Source of the DNA: Pseudomonas sessilinigenes
GTDB taxonomy: Bacteria; Pseudomonadota; Gammaproteobacteria; Pseudomonadales; Pseudomonadaceae
Direction of reading: 5' to 3'
DNA: 64,000 bases
Assembly: GCF_003850565.1 (NCBI RefSeq)
Contig: NZ_CP027706.1
Span: forward strand, 5,704,001-5,768,000
The position numbers and the translations under genes are program-made. This document shows positions 32,411-42,025 of this stretch, piece by piece (positions within the stretch are counted from its first letter, which is position 1; every line of letters begins with the position of its first letter). The notes below the pieces were generated by a model. That model searched no databases. It was given only the letters and a program-made list of their open reading frames with translations, and was not told the DNA's origin.

Positions 32411-34501
32411 ATGAGCAAGCAACACTATCGCCTGGGCATCGACGCCGGCGGCACCTTTACCGACTTCATCCTCGCCGACCAGCTCGGCAATGTGCAGCTG
32501 TTCAAGGCCCCCTCGACCCCGCAGGACGGCACCCTGGCCATTCGCAACGGCCTGGCGCAGATGGCCGACGCCCTCGGGCGCAGCCCGGCACAGATCATCG
32601 GCGACTGCGACCTGTGCATCAACGGTACTACCGTGGCCCTCAACGCCCTGATCGAAAAGACCGGGGTCAAGGTCGGCCTACTGTGCACCGACGGCCACGA
32701 AGACAGCCTGGAGATCCGCCTGGGGCACAAGGAAGACGGCCACCGCTACGACGCCAGCTACCCCCAGGCGCACATGCTGGTGCCACGCCATCTGCGCCGG
32801 CCCATCGGCGGGCGCATGCGCAGCGACGGCCAGGAGCACGCCCCCCTGGACGAGGCGGCGATCCTGCGGGCCATCGAGTACTTTCGCGAGCAGGAGGTCC
32901 AGGCGGTGGCCATCTCCTTTGTCTGGTCGGTACGCAACCCGGCTCACGAGCAGCGCGCCGCACAACTGGTACGCGCAGCCCTGCCCGGGGTCTTCGTCTG
33001 TACCGGCAATGAAGTGTTCCCGCAGATCCGCGAATACACCCGCACCTCCAGCACCGTGGTCAACGCCTACCTGAGCCCGGTGATGCAACGCTACGTGGAA
33101 CGCATCGACAACCTGTTCGAAGAACTGGGGGCCCAGCAACCGACCCGCTACTTCCAGTCCAACGGCGGCCTGGCCCCCGGCGCGATCATGAGCACCCGGG
33201 CGGTCAATGCGATCAATTCCGGCCCGGCCTCGGCACCCCAGGCCGGGCTGTGCGTGGCCCGGCCGTTCGGCATCGACAACGTGATCACCGTGGACATGGG
33301 CGGCACCTCCTTCGACATCACCCTGAGCCAGGGCGGGCGCACCAACTTCAGCAAGGACAGCGACTTTTTGCGCTATCGCATCGGCGTGCCGATGATCCAG
33401 GTGGAGACCCTGGGTGCCGGCGGCGGCTCCATCGCCCACCTGGACCCCTTCGGCATGCTCCAGGTCGGCCCGCGCAGCGCCGGGGCCAACCCCGGGCCGG
33501 TGTGCTACGGCAAGGGCGGCAGCGAGCCGACGGTGACCGATGCCAACCTGGCGCTGGGCTACCTGGCGGACGGCGCCTTGCTCGGCGGCAGCATCCGCCT
33601 GTCACGCCAGGCAGCGCTGGAGGCCATCGGCAGCCGGATCGCCGAGCCCCTGGGCATCAGCGTCGAGCGCGCGGCACTGGGAATCATCACCCTGGTCAAC
33701 CTGAACATGGTCAGCGGTATCCGCCGGGTCTCGGTGGAACGCGGCTACGACCCACGCCAGTTTGCCCTGATCGGCGCCGGCGGCGCGGCGGGCATGCACG
33801 TGATCCGCCTGGCCGAGGAAATCGGCAGCCAGGTGGTGCTGATTCCCAAGGTGGCCTCAGGGCTATGTGCCTTCGGGCAGATCCTCTCGGACATCCGCTA
33901 CGACCAGTTGACCACCCTGCCCATGCGCCTGGACGACCAGCACGTGGACCTGGCGCTACTCAACCGGACCCTGGCCCGGCTGCGCGAACAGGGCCTGGAG
34001 AACCTGCGTCAGGACGGCTTCAGCAGCGGCAACCGGATCGACACCCAGTACCACCTGGAAATCCGCTACCTGGGGCAGATCCACGAATGCAGCGTTGAAC
34101 TGGCCAGCAGCGAGCTGGACCCGGCCGGCCTCGCGGCCCTGCGCGAGGCCTTCCACAGGCGGCACGAGGCGCTGTTCTCCTACAGCGAGCCGCAGAGCCC
34201 GATCGAACTGGTCAACCTTGAATGCTCGGTGATCGCCCGACTGCAACACCCACCGATGCCAGAACTGCCGATCCCCGAGCGACAGGTGCCGGCAACGCCC
34301 CGAGAACAGCGCTCGATGCTGTTCGACGAGGCTGGCGGCTGGCAACCGACACCGGTCTACCAGGGCGAGCAGTTGCAGGCCGGACAGACCCTCAAGGGTC
34401 CCTGCGTGATCGAGGAAGCCACCACCAACATCGTGGTGCCGCCGGGCTGGCAGGCGACGCTCGCGCCCTCGGCCTGCTACCGGCTGACGCCTGCCGATTG
34501 A
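32411..34501 (+). CDS. hyuA: Hydantoinase/oxoprolinase A-type subunit (HyuA family)
   Basis: The 696-residue ATP-binding subunit begins LGIDAGGTFTDFILAD (ASKHA-type phosphate loop). It carries INGTTVALNALIEKTGVKVGLL, then VDMGGTSFDITL and GAGGGSIAHLDPFGMLQVGPRSAGANPGPVCYG, all hallmark HyuA blocks. It pairs with HyuB; ATP hydrolysis drives ring opening. GGAG lies 9 nt before the ATG. The closeness to hyuB and the AraC gene 90 bp downstream make a three-gene catabolic unit. Confidence 0.92.
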   Translation: MSKQHYRLGIDAGGTFTDFILADQLGNVQLFKAPSTPQDGTLAIRNGLAQMADALGRSPAQIIGDCDLCINGTTVALNALIEKTGVKVGLLCTDGHEDSLEIRLGHKEDGHRYDASYPQAHMLVPRHLRRPIGGRMRSDGQEHAPLDEAAILRAIEYFREQEVQAVAISFVWSVRNPAHEQRAAQLVRAALPGVFVCTGNEVFPQIREYTRTSSTVVNAYLSPVMQRYVERIDNLFEELGAQQPTRYFQSNGGLAPGAIMSTRAVNAINSGPASAPQAGLCVARPFGIDNVITVDMGGTSFDITLSQGGRTNFSKDSDFLRYRIGVPMIQVETLGAGGGSIAHLDPFGMLQVGPRSAGANPGPVCYGKGGSEPTVTDANLALGYLADGALLGGSIRLSRQAALEAIGSRIAEPLGISVERAALGIITLVNLNMVSGIRRVSVERGYDPRQFALIGAGGAAGMHVIRLAEEIGSQVVLIPKVASGLCAFGQILSDIRYDQLTTLPMRLDDQHVDLALLNRTLARLREQGLENLRQDGFSSGNRIDTQYHLEIRYLGQIHECSVELASSELDPAGLAALREAFHRRHEALFSYSEPQSPIELVNLECSVIARLQHPPMPELPIPERQVPATPREQRSMLFDEAGGWQPTPVYQGEQLQAGQTLKGPCVIEEATTNIVVPPGWQATLAPSACYRLTPAD

Positions 34502-34591
34502 CCGACCCGCGCTTTTACCCAAATATCACCGGCACCGTGGCTGACCACCCGGTGCTGTCCTGACTAAAAACACAAAAAAGCAGGAGTGATG

Positions 34592-35563
34592 ATGGTTCAG
34601 CAACTTTCCACCCGTTACTGGCCCGAACACCAATGCCAGCCCCGCTGGGCCGAAGCCATTGGCAACGCCTACTTTCCCCTGTCTCTTGAATTCAGCAGCG
34701 ACGGCCCCTTCCAGGGCAACCTGCGGATCTGGGAAACCCCCAGCAGCGCCGTCGCCCTGTCGCGCCTGCGCTCCAGCCGCCTGGGCTATTCCCGAAGCAA
34801 GGCGCAGGTCAGCAACGACACCCAGGCCTGCTACCTGGTGACCATTCCCCGGCGCCACGAAGTGCTGTTCGAACAGGACGGCCGCGAACTGCATTGCCGC
34901 CCCGGCAGCTTCATCTTCGAACGGGGCGATGCGCCCTACCGCTTCGGCTACGCCAGCGACAACGACCTGTGGGTGTTCAAGCTGCCGGAACAGGCCCTGC
35001 ACGGCCAGTTGCGCGGCGCCGAGCGCTACACCCGTTTCTGTTTCGATGCCCGGCGCGGCCTGGGGCGGATCTTCGCCGACCAGTTGGCCATGTGCGCCGC
35101 GCGCTTCGACGAATGCGCCCCGGCGGCGCGGCATATGCTGCTGGAACAGGCCCTGGCGACCCTGTTGCTGACCCTGCGCCAGGACGAACGGGTGCTCAGC
35201 AGCGAAAGCTCCAGCCTGGCTGCCCTGCACCTGCAACGCATCGAAAGCTACGTGGACCAGCACCTGGGCTCGGCAGAGCTCAACCCCAGGCAGATCGCCA
35301 GCGCCTGCGGCATTTCCCTGCGCTACCTGCACAAGCTGTTTGCCGACAGCCCCTTCAGCCTGGGCGAATGGATCCGCCAACAGCGCCTTTACGCGGTGCA
35401 CCGCCAACTGCGCGACGCCCATTGCCGCCTGTCGATCGGCGAGCTGGCCGCGCGCTGGGGGTTTGCCGACCAGGCCCAGTTCGCCCGGCACTTTCGCCAG
35501 CAGTTCGGGTGCACCGCCAGCGAAGCGCGCGCCGCCCAGAGCACCGCCGCACCCCGCCACTGA
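34592..35563 (+). CDS. AraC-family transcriptional regulator (probable hyu regulator)
   Basis: The 323-residue protein has an AraC-binding-like (cupin-6) sensor half (LVTIPRRHEVLFEQDGRELHCRPGSFIFERGDAPYRF) and two C-terminal helix-turn-helix motifs (NPRQIASACGISLRYLHKLF; IGELAARWGFADQAQFARHFRQQFG). GTG at 34586, ATG at 34589 and ATG at 34592 are all in frame; the last has AGGAG at 5-nt spacing and is preferred. It follows hyuA closely and may act on the TGCACC repeats before hyuB. Confidence 0.85.
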   Translation: MVQQLSTRYWPEHQCQPRWAEAIGNAYFPLSLEFSSDGPFQGNLRIWETPSSAVALSRLRSSRLGYSRSKAQVSNDTQACYLVTIPRRHEVLFEQDGRELHCRPGSFIFERGDAPYRFGYASDNDLWVFKLPEQALHGQLRGAERYTRFCFDARRGLGRIFADQLAMCAARFDECAPAARHMLLEQALATLLLTLRQDERVLSSESSSLAALHLQRIESYVDQHLGSAELNPRQIASACGISLRYLHKLFADSPFSLGEWIRQQRLYAVHRQLRDAHCRLSIGELAARWGFADQAQFARHFRQQFGCTASEARAAQSTAAPRH

Positions 35564-35698
35564 ACGCCGCCCCACACACAGAGGCGCCGGGGAATTTGCC
35601 ACGGCGCCGGGCATGAACACGCATTTGCCAGTAAACTCCCTGCCCTTTCGCCGCGATCATTTGCCGTGCGGCCAAGCCTTTTGCATGCGGAGCCTGCC

Positions 35699-36943
35699 TT
35701 GCGTCTGTTTCACACCTCCGACTGGCACCTGGGCCAGAACCTCCATGGCCAGGAGCGCGACTTCGAACACGCCTGCTTCCTCGAGTGGCTGCTGCGCCAG
35801 CTCAAGCACGAGCAGCCCGACGCGCTGCTGATCGCCGGCGATATCTTCGACACCGTCAACCCGCCGGTCAAAGCCCAGGAACGGCTCTACGACTTCATCG
35901 TCAGCGCCCACGAGCAGCAACCGGGCCTGAGCATCGTGATGATCGCCGGCAACCACGATTCCGGTTCGCGTATCGAACTGCCTGCGCCATTGATGCGGCG
36001 CCTGCACGCCCATGCCCTGGGTCGGGTGCTGTGGCTCGATGACGGCCAACTGGATACCGAGCGCCTGCTGCTGCCCCTGCCCGATGCCAGCGGCAAGGTC
36101 GCGGCCTGGTGCCTGGCCTTGCCCTTCCTGCGACCGGCGGAAGTCACCGGCCGACACCTGGGCGAGGACTACCTCCAGGGCATCGCCCAGGTCCATGAGT
36201 GGTTGATTGCCGCCGCCGAGGAACGCCGCCAACCGGGCCAGGCCCTGATTGCCGTAAGCCACGCGCACATGGCCGGCGGCTCAGTCTCCGAGGACTCCGA
36301 ACGCAGCCTGGTGATCGGCAACGCCGAGGCCCTGCCCGCCAGCCTGTTCGGCCCGCAGATCAGCTACGTGGCCCTGGGGCACCTGCACAAGCCACAGAAG
36401 GTCAACGGCGAGGAACGCATCCGCTACAGCGGCTCGCCGATCCCGCTGTCGTTCTCCGAGATCGACTACAAGCACCAGGTCCTGGACATCCGCCTGGACG
36501 GCGAGCGGTTGCTCAGCGTCGAGCCGCGGCTGATCCCCCGGGCGGTCAACCTGCAACGTGTCGGTCCCGCCCCCTTGGGCGAAGTCCTGAGCCAACTCGG
36601 CACGCTGCCGGACATCGACCTGCTGGCCGAAGAACAACGCCAGCCCTGGCTGGAAGTGCGGGTACGCCTGGACGAACCACAACCGGACTTGCGCCAGCAA
36701 CTGGAAAGCGCCCTGCAAGGCAAGGCCGTGCGCCTGGTGAGGATCGCGGCCGAATACGCCGGCCAGGGTGCGCACGACACTCAAGACAGTGGCGGCCAGC
36801 TGATCGAACTGGATCAACTGAGCCCCGAAGAACTGTTCCGCCGGGCCTGGCGCGACGCCTACGCCAATGAAGCGGATGAACAGACCCTCAAGGATTTCGC
36901 CCTGCTGTTGCAGGACGTCCAGCACGAAGGTGAGCAGCCATGA
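35699..36943 (+). CDS. sbcD: Exonuclease SbcCD, nuclease subunit SbcD (TTG start)
   Basis: The 414-residue Mre11-type phosphoesterase shows all metal motifs: HTSDWHLGQ, AGDIFD, AGNHDSG, VSHAHMAGG and LGHLHKPQK. With SbcC it cleaves DNA hairpins and trims double-strand ends. I chose TTG at 35699: the family starts with M-R-L/I-x-HTSDWHLGQ, GGAG lies 6 nt upstream, and no ATG gives this N-terminus. The open frame extends upstream without homology. It is coupled by ATGA to sbcC. Confidence 0.93.
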   Translation: MRLFHTSDWHLGQNLHGQERDFEHACFLEWLLRQLKHEQPDALLIAGDIFDTVNPPVKAQERLYDFIVSAHEQQPGLSIVMIAGNHDSGSRIELPAPLMRRLHAHALGRVLWLDDGQLDTERLLLPLPDASGKVAAWCLALPFLRPAEVTGRHLGEDYLQGIAQVHEWLIAAAEERRQPGQALIAVSHAHMAGGSVSEDSERSLVIGNAEALPASLFGPQISYVALGHLHKPQKVNGEERIRYSGSPIPLSFSEIDYKHQVLDIRLDGERLLSVEPRLIPRAVNLQRVGPAPLGEVLSQLGTLPDIDLLAEEQRQPWLEVRVRLDEPQPDLRQQLESALQGKAVRLVRIAAEYAGQGAHDTQDSGGQLIELDQLSPEELFRRAWRDAYANEADEQTLKDFALLLQDVQHEGEQP

Positions 36944-39900
36944 AGATCCTGGCCATCCGCCTGAAGAACCTGGCCTCCCTGGCCGGCCCGTTCGAGATCG
37001 ACTTCACCGCCGAACCCCTGGCCAGCGCCGGCCTGTTCGCCATCACCGGCCCCACCGGTGCCGGCAAGAGCACCCTGCTCGATGCCCTGTGCCTGGCGTT
37101 GTTCGGCGCCGTGCCACGGCTGAACAATATCGGCCGGGAAACCAAGGTCCCGGAAGTCGACAGCGAAATTCTCACCAGCGATCCCCGCACCTTGTTGCGC
37201 CGGGGCACCGGCAGCGGTTTTGCCGAGGTGGACTTCGTCGGCATCGACGGCCGCCGCTACCGCGCCCGCTGGGAAACCAACCGCGCCCGGGACAAGGCCA
37301 ACGGCAAGCTGCAGGGCAGCCGCCAGAGCCTCACCGACCTGGACGATACGCAACTGCTGAGCAACCAGAGCAAGGCCGAATACAAGCAGTTGATCGAAGC
37401 ACGCCTGGGGCTCAACTTCGAACAGTTCACCCGCGCGGTGATGCTGGCCCAGAGCGAGTTCAGCGCCTTCCTCAAGGCCGACGACAAAGAGCGCAGCGAG
37501 CTGTTGGAAAAGCTCACCAATACGGCGATCTACAGCCAGTTGGGCAAGCGCGCCTTCAGCAAGGCCAAGGAAGCCGACGAAGCGCACAAGGCCCTCACCA
37601 CCCAGGCCAGCGGCGTTGCCCCGCTGCCAGACGAAGAACGTGCCGAACTGGACCAGCAGTTGGGCGCCGCCCGTGACCAGCTCAAGGGCCGGCAACTGCA
37701 ACTCAAGCAGCTGGAGGCCCAGCACGGCTGGCTCAAGGAATTGCGCCAGTGGCAGGAGGCTCGGCACAGCGCCGCCGAACAGTTGCAGGAAGCCGAGGCA
37801 GAGGCAAAGGTCCTGGCCCCCAAGCGCCTGCGCCTGGAGCGCCTGGAACAACTGGCGCCCCAACGCCATCAGTTCCTGCGCCAGGTCGAACTGAGCGCAA
37901 CCCTCGAGCCCCTGCGGCAACAGATCGAGCAACAGCAGGCACGACACACGCAGTTGCAACAGCAGCAGGCAACGCACCAGCAACAGGTCCAGGACAGTAC
38001 CGCCAGCCTGGCCAAGGCCCAGGAACAGTCCAACGACAAGGCCCCATTGCTGCGCGAAGCCTTTGCCGAACAAGGCAGCCTGCAACGCCTGGAGCAAGAG
38101 CTGGCCCAGGCCACCCAGGCCCAGGAGCGCGCCGAGCAGGCCAACACCCAGGGCCAGCAGGACATCCAGCACTTGCAGGAGCAGCAACGCCTGGTGGCCG
38201 AGCGCCTGGAGCGGATCGCCGGGCAACTGCAGCACAGCGCCGCCCTTGCCCCTCTGAGCGAGGCCTGGGATGCCCATCGCGGGCGCCTGCAGCAACTGGT
38301 GCAGATCGGCAATCGCCTGAACCAGGGCCAGGCGGAACTGCCGGGCCTTGAGCAGCGTGCCGACACCGCCGCTCGCCAGTTGAGCGAGCAACGCTCACAG
38401 CTGGAGTTGCTGTACCGCGAGGCCGGCGCCGAGCCCCAGGCCGTGGCGGAGCAGATCCAATTGCTGGGCACCCTGCTCCAAGACAACCGCAAGCAGCAAC
38501 GTTCGTTCGAGGACCTGGCCCGGCTCTGGGCCCAGCAGCAAGAGCTGGAGCAGCGCACCCAGGCCCTGCAGGACAAGCAACAAACGGCGGCCATCGAGCG
38601 CGATGCGTTGACCAAGGCCGGTATCCAGGCCAAGGCCGACCTGGCGGTAGCCGAGCAGACCCTGAGCGTGACCCAGGCCCTGCTGGAGCGCCAGCGCCTG
38701 GCCCGCAGCGCCAGCGTGGAAGAGTTGCGCGCGCAATTGCAGGACGATCAGCCGTGCCCGGTGTGCGGCAGCGTCGAGCATCCGTATCACCAACCCGAGG
38801 CCCTGTTGCAAAGCCTTGGGCGCCATGACGAAAACGAAGAAGCCGCTGCCCGGAAAGTCGTGGATGGGCTCAAGGAGCAACTGGCCGAACTGCGCGCCCA
38901 GGTCCAGGGCCTGATCGCCCAGCAGAAAGACTTGCTACAGCAACAGGAACAACTGGCCACCCAACAAGAGGCCCTGGCTCCGAGCCTGCAAGCCCACCCC
39001 CTGGGCGCCCAGTTGCTGGACCAGGACCCGCCCCAGCGCGATGCCTGGTTGCAACGGCAGTTGGAGCAGTTGCAACAGAGCATCACCCAGGACGAGCAGC
39101 GCCAGGACGCCCTGCTGACCCTGCAAAAGGATGCCGCGCGCCTGCAAGGCCAGTTGCAGGCCGCCGTCGATGCCAGCCAGCAGGCCGCCCAGCAACTGGA
39201 GAAGCAGCGCGAGCAGCTGGACGCCGATCGCCAGCGCCTGGACGAAGAGCTTGGCGGCTTCAGCCAATGGCTGCCCAGCGAGCAGCTCGACGGCCTGCGC
39301 CGCGACCCGGCGGCGAGCTTCATGCAACTGGACCAGCAAGTGCTGCAACGCATCGAGCAACTGCGCGAACAGCAGGATGAAACCCAAGAACAGCAGCAGC
39401 GCCAGCTGGCCCTGGACAAGGAGCAGGACCGCCAGCAGACCCGCCAGCAGCAACTGCACGACGCCCGGCAGCAGGCCGAGGCCCTGCACCAGCAGCAACA
39501 GGCGCGCCAGCAGCGGTTGGCCGAATTGCTGGGAGCCCACGACAGTGCCGAGCACTGGCAACAACAACTGGAACAGAGTGTCGAGCAGGCCCGCTCGGCC
39601 CAGGCCACGGCCCAGCAGCAGGCGCAGGAACTGCAGCAGCAACTGATCCAGCTGGCCGCCGAGCTCAAGGCCGGCCAGGAGCGCTGCCAGGCCCTGGAAG
39701 CCGAGCAACAGCAACTGGCCGCCAGCATCGAGCAGTGGCGCGCCCAGCACCCGCAACTCGACGATGCCGGTTTGCAAGCGCTGCTGGAACTGGACGACAG
39801 CCAGGTCCGACAACTGCGCGAGCGCCTGCAGGCTAACGACAAGGCCATCGAACAGGCCCGGGTACTGCTCGAGGAACGCCAGCAGCGCCTGGAGCAGCAC

Positions 39901-40584
39901 CAGGCCCAGCACAACGGCAACCTGGAAGCCGAGGAACTGGCCCAGGCCCTGGAAACCACCCAGCAACAGGCATTGGCCGACGAACAGCAAGTGGCCGAAC
40001 TGCGTGCCCGGCAGAGCGAAGACCAACGTCGCCAGGAGGCCAACCAGGCCCTGGCCCAGGGCATCGCCCAGGCATACGAGCAATGGCAACGCTGGGCCCG
40101 GCTCAGCGCCCTGATCGGCTCGGCCGAAGGCGACAAGTTCCGCAAGATCGCCCAGGCCTACAACCTCGACCTGCTGGTGCACCACGCCAACGCGCAACTG
40201 CGCCAGTTGGTGCGGCGTTATCGCCTCAAGCGCGGCGGCAGCATGCTCGGCCTGCTGGTGCTGGACACCGAGATGGGCGACGAACTGCGTTCGGTGCATT
40301 CGCTGTCCGGTGGCGAGACCTTCCTGGTGTCCCTGGCGCTGGCCCTGGGGTTGGCGTCCATGGCCTCGAGCACCTTGAAGATCGAGTCGCTGTTCATCGA
40401 CGAAGGCTTCGGCAGCCTCGACCCCGAGTCGCTGCAGCTGGCCATGGACGCCCTCGACGGCCTCCAGGCCCAGGGCCGCAAGGTGGCGGTGATTTCCCAT
40501 GTGCAGGAAATGCACGAGCGGATCCCGGTACAGATCCAGGTCAGCCGCCAGGGCAACGGCCTGAGCCACCTGGAGGTGAAATGA
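36940..40584 (+). CDS. sbcC: Exonuclease SbcCD, SMC-like ATPase subunit SbcC
   Basis: The 1214-residue Rad50-type protein has Walker A GPTGAGKSTLLDALCLALFG near residue 33, two long Gln/Glu/Ala-rich coiled coils, a zinc hook at C606-P-V-C609, the ABC signature LSGGETFLVSLALALGLA, and Walker B LFIDEGFGSLD near the C-terminus. The coiled coils are extremely Gln-rich (many CAG/CAA codons), which produces long open frames on the other strand. It is in a tight operon with sbcD and a GST gene that starts inside its stop. Confidence 0.95.
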   Translation: MKILAIRLKNLASLAGPFEIDFTAEPLASAGLFAITGPTGAGKSTLLDALCLALFGAVPRLNNIGRETKVPEVDSEILTSDPRTLLRRGTGSGFAEVDFVGIDGRRYRARWETNRARDKANGKLQGSRQSLTDLDDTQLLSNQSKAEYKQLIEARLGLNFEQFTRAVMLAQSEFSAFLKADDKERSELLEKLTNTAIYSQLGKRAFSKAKEADEAHKALTTQASGVAPLPDEERAELDQQLGAARDQLKGRQLQLKQLEAQHGWLKELRQWQEARHSAAEQLQEAEAEAKVLAPKRLRLERLEQLAPQRHQFLRQVELSATLEPLRQQIEQQQARHTQLQQQQATHQQQVQDSTASLAKAQEQSNDKAPLLREAFAEQGSLQRLEQELAQATQAQERAEQANTQGQQDIQHLQEQQRLVAERLERIAGQLQHSAALAPLSEAWDAHRGRLQQLVQIGNRLNQGQAELPGLEQRADTAARQLSEQRSQLELLYREAGAEPQAVAEQIQLLGTLLQDNRKQQRSFEDLARLWAQQQELEQRTQALQDKQQTAAIERDALTKAGIQAKADLAVAEQTLSVTQALLERQRLARSASVEELRAQLQDDQPCPVCGSVEHPYHQPEALLQSLGRHDENEEAAARKVVDGLKEQLAELRAQVQGLIAQQKDLLQQQEQLATQQEALAPSLQAHPLGAQLLDQDPPQRDAWLQRQLEQLQQSITQDEQRQDALLTLQKDAARLQGQLQAAVDASQQAAQQLEKQREQLDADRQRLDEELGGFSQWLPSEQLDGLRRDPAASFMQLDQQVLQRIEQLREQQDETQEQQQRQLALDKEQDRQQTRQQQLHDARQQAEALHQQQQARQQRLAELLGAHDSAEHWQQQLEQSVEQARSAQATAQQQAQELQQQLIQLAAELKAGQERCQALEAEQQQLAASIEQWRAQHPQLDDAGLQALLELDDSQVRQLRERLQANDKAIEQARVLLEERQQRLEQHQAQHNGNLEAEELAQALETTQQQALADEQQVAELRARQSEDQRRQEANQALAQGIAQAYEQWQRWARLSALIGSAEGDKFRKIAQAYNLDLLVHHANAQLRQLVRRYRLKRGGSMLGLLVLDTEMGDELRSVHSLSGGETFLVSLALALGLASMASSTLKIESLFIDEGFGSLDPESLQLAMDALDGLQAQGRKVAVISHVQEMHERIPVQIQVSRQGNGLSHLEVK

Positions 40585-41195
40585 ACGACGCCCAGGCCAC
40601 CCTCTACTCGTTCCGCCGCTGTCCCTATGCCATGCGTGCCCGGCTGGCCCTGCGCTATGCCGGGGTGAGGCCACGAATGGTCGAGGTCAGCCTCAAGGCT
40701 AAGCCACCCGAAATGCTGGCGCTGTCGCCCAAGGGCACGGTGCCGGTGCTCAGCGTCGGCGAGCGGGTGATCGATGAAAGCCTGCAGATCATGCTCTGGG
40801 CCCTGGAGCAGAATGACCCCGGGGACTGGCGCCTGCTGGGCGAGCCCCAGGCCCGGGTGCAGATGGCGGGGCTGATCGAGGAGAACGATCAGGTGTTCAA
40901 GGTCCACCTCAATCGCTACAAGTACGCCGAGCGTTACCCCGAGGCACCGATGGAGCATTACCGGGCCCAGGGCGAGCTGTTCCTGGCGCGCCTGGAGCGG
41001 CTACTGAGCCGGCAGCGCTATCTGCTGGGCGGCCATCCAAGCCTGGCGGACGCGGCCCTGCTGCCCTTCGTCCGCCAGTTCGCCCACGTGGATCGCGACT
41101 GGTTCGCCCAGGCGCCCTACCCGGCGCTGCAAGCCTGGTTGCAGGGCTGGCTGGAGTCCGAGCTGTTCAGCGCGATCATGGCCAAGCCCGCCTGA
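40581..41195 (+). CDS. Glutathione S-transferase family protein
   Basis: The 204-residue protein has the N-terminal thioredoxin-fold half, with LYSFRRCPYAMRARLAL (CPxA motif, as in omega/zeta-like and glutaredoxin-like GSTs) and PKGTVPVLSVGERVIDESLQIM (cis-Pro and Ser binding glutathione). An all-helical second half follows. It probably handles glutathione-dependent reduction or conjugation; substrate unknown. It overlaps the sbcC stop by 4 bp, so it is translated with the repair operon. Confidence 0.85.
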   Translation: MNDAQATLYSFRRCPYAMRARLALRYAGVRPRMVEVSLKAKPPEMLALSPKGTVPVLSVGERVIDESLQIMLWALEQNDPGDWRLLGEPQARVQMAGLIEENDQVFKVHLNRYKYAERYPEAPMEHYRAQGELFLARLERLLSRQRYLLGGHPSLADAALLPFVRQFAHVDRDWFAQAPYPALQAWLQGWLESELFSAIMAKPA

Positions 41196-41310
41196 CACCA
41201 AATTGCGCTTGCCTGGCCGAACGCCGAGGGTCCTGCGCGGCTGCCGCCAGGCGAAATCGGCAAAATTGCCGTGCTAAGGTTCAGCACCTGTCCAGCAACG
41301 GCGAGCCGCC

Positions 41311-41952
41311 ATGTCCATCGTGATCCGTACCCATCCCCGCCTGACCTTCGGTGTCCTGGCCGGCTGCATCGCCGGCTTGCTGGTGCCGGCCCAGACCCTC
41401 ACCGGCAAGATCCTCATCGGCTGGAACGTGGCGGTCTGGACCTACCTGGCGTTGATGTTCTGGCTCACGGTCCGGGCCCGGGCCGACCAGGTCAAGCGCA
41501 TCGCCGAGGCCGAGGACGAAAACGCCGGGCTGGTGCTGCTGATCGTCTGCGTCGCCGCCATCGCCAGCCTGGTGGCCATCACCCTGGAACTGGTGGGCAG
41601 CAAGGACCTGGACACCACCCGACGCCTGCTGCACTACGGTTTCACCGGCCTGACGGTGATCGGCTCCTGGCTGCTGGTGGGGGTGATCTTCAGCGTCCAC
41701 TACGCCCGCCTCTACTACACCTGGGACGGCCCGGAGCCGGCCCTGCGCTTCGCCGAGAACCTGAAGGACCCCGACTACTGGGACTTCCTGTACTTCTCCT
41801 TCACCATTGGCGTGGCCGTGCAGACCTCGGACGTCGGCGTGGCCACCCGCGAACTGCGCAGGATCGTCCTCGCCCAGTCGCTGATCGGCTTTTTGTTCAA
41901 CACCGCGATCCTGGGCTTTTCCATCAATATCGCCGCCGGACTGTTCAGCTGA
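41311..41952 (+). CDS. DUF1345 integral membrane protein
   Basis: The 213-residue protein has about five hydrophobic helices and conserved DUF1345 blocks: HYARLYYTW in the middle and [25 protein letters not shown] near the end. The latter resembles an ion-channel pore segment. The function is not established for this family. It is monocistronic, 115 bp after the GST gene. Confidence 0.85.
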   Translation: MSIVIRTHPRLTFGVLAGCIAGLLVPAQTLTGKILIGWNVAVWTYLALMFWLTVRARADQVKRIAEAEDENAGLVLLIVCVAAIASLVAITLELVGSKDLDTTRRLLHYGFTGLTVIGSWLLVGVIFSVHYARLYYTWDGPEPALRFAENLKDPDYWDFLYFSFTIGVAVQTSDVGVATRELRRIVLAQSLIGFLFNTAILGFSINIAAGLFS

Positions 41953-42025
41953 ACTGCACGAAACTTCTAGACGCCCGTCCAGCCCGGTCGTTGAATGCCC
42001 AGGTGAAATCCACCGGCAGCCCAGC

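Noticed and set aside
29723..32425. 900-codon minus-strand frame across batD and hyuB
   Set aside because: It crosses two well-supported plus-strand genes and shows no family motif; another codon-bias shadow.
38935..40674. Long minus-strand Leu/Gln-rich frame opposite sbcC
   Set aside because: It arises from the Gln-rich coiled coil of SbcC read backwards and would overlap the GST start as well.
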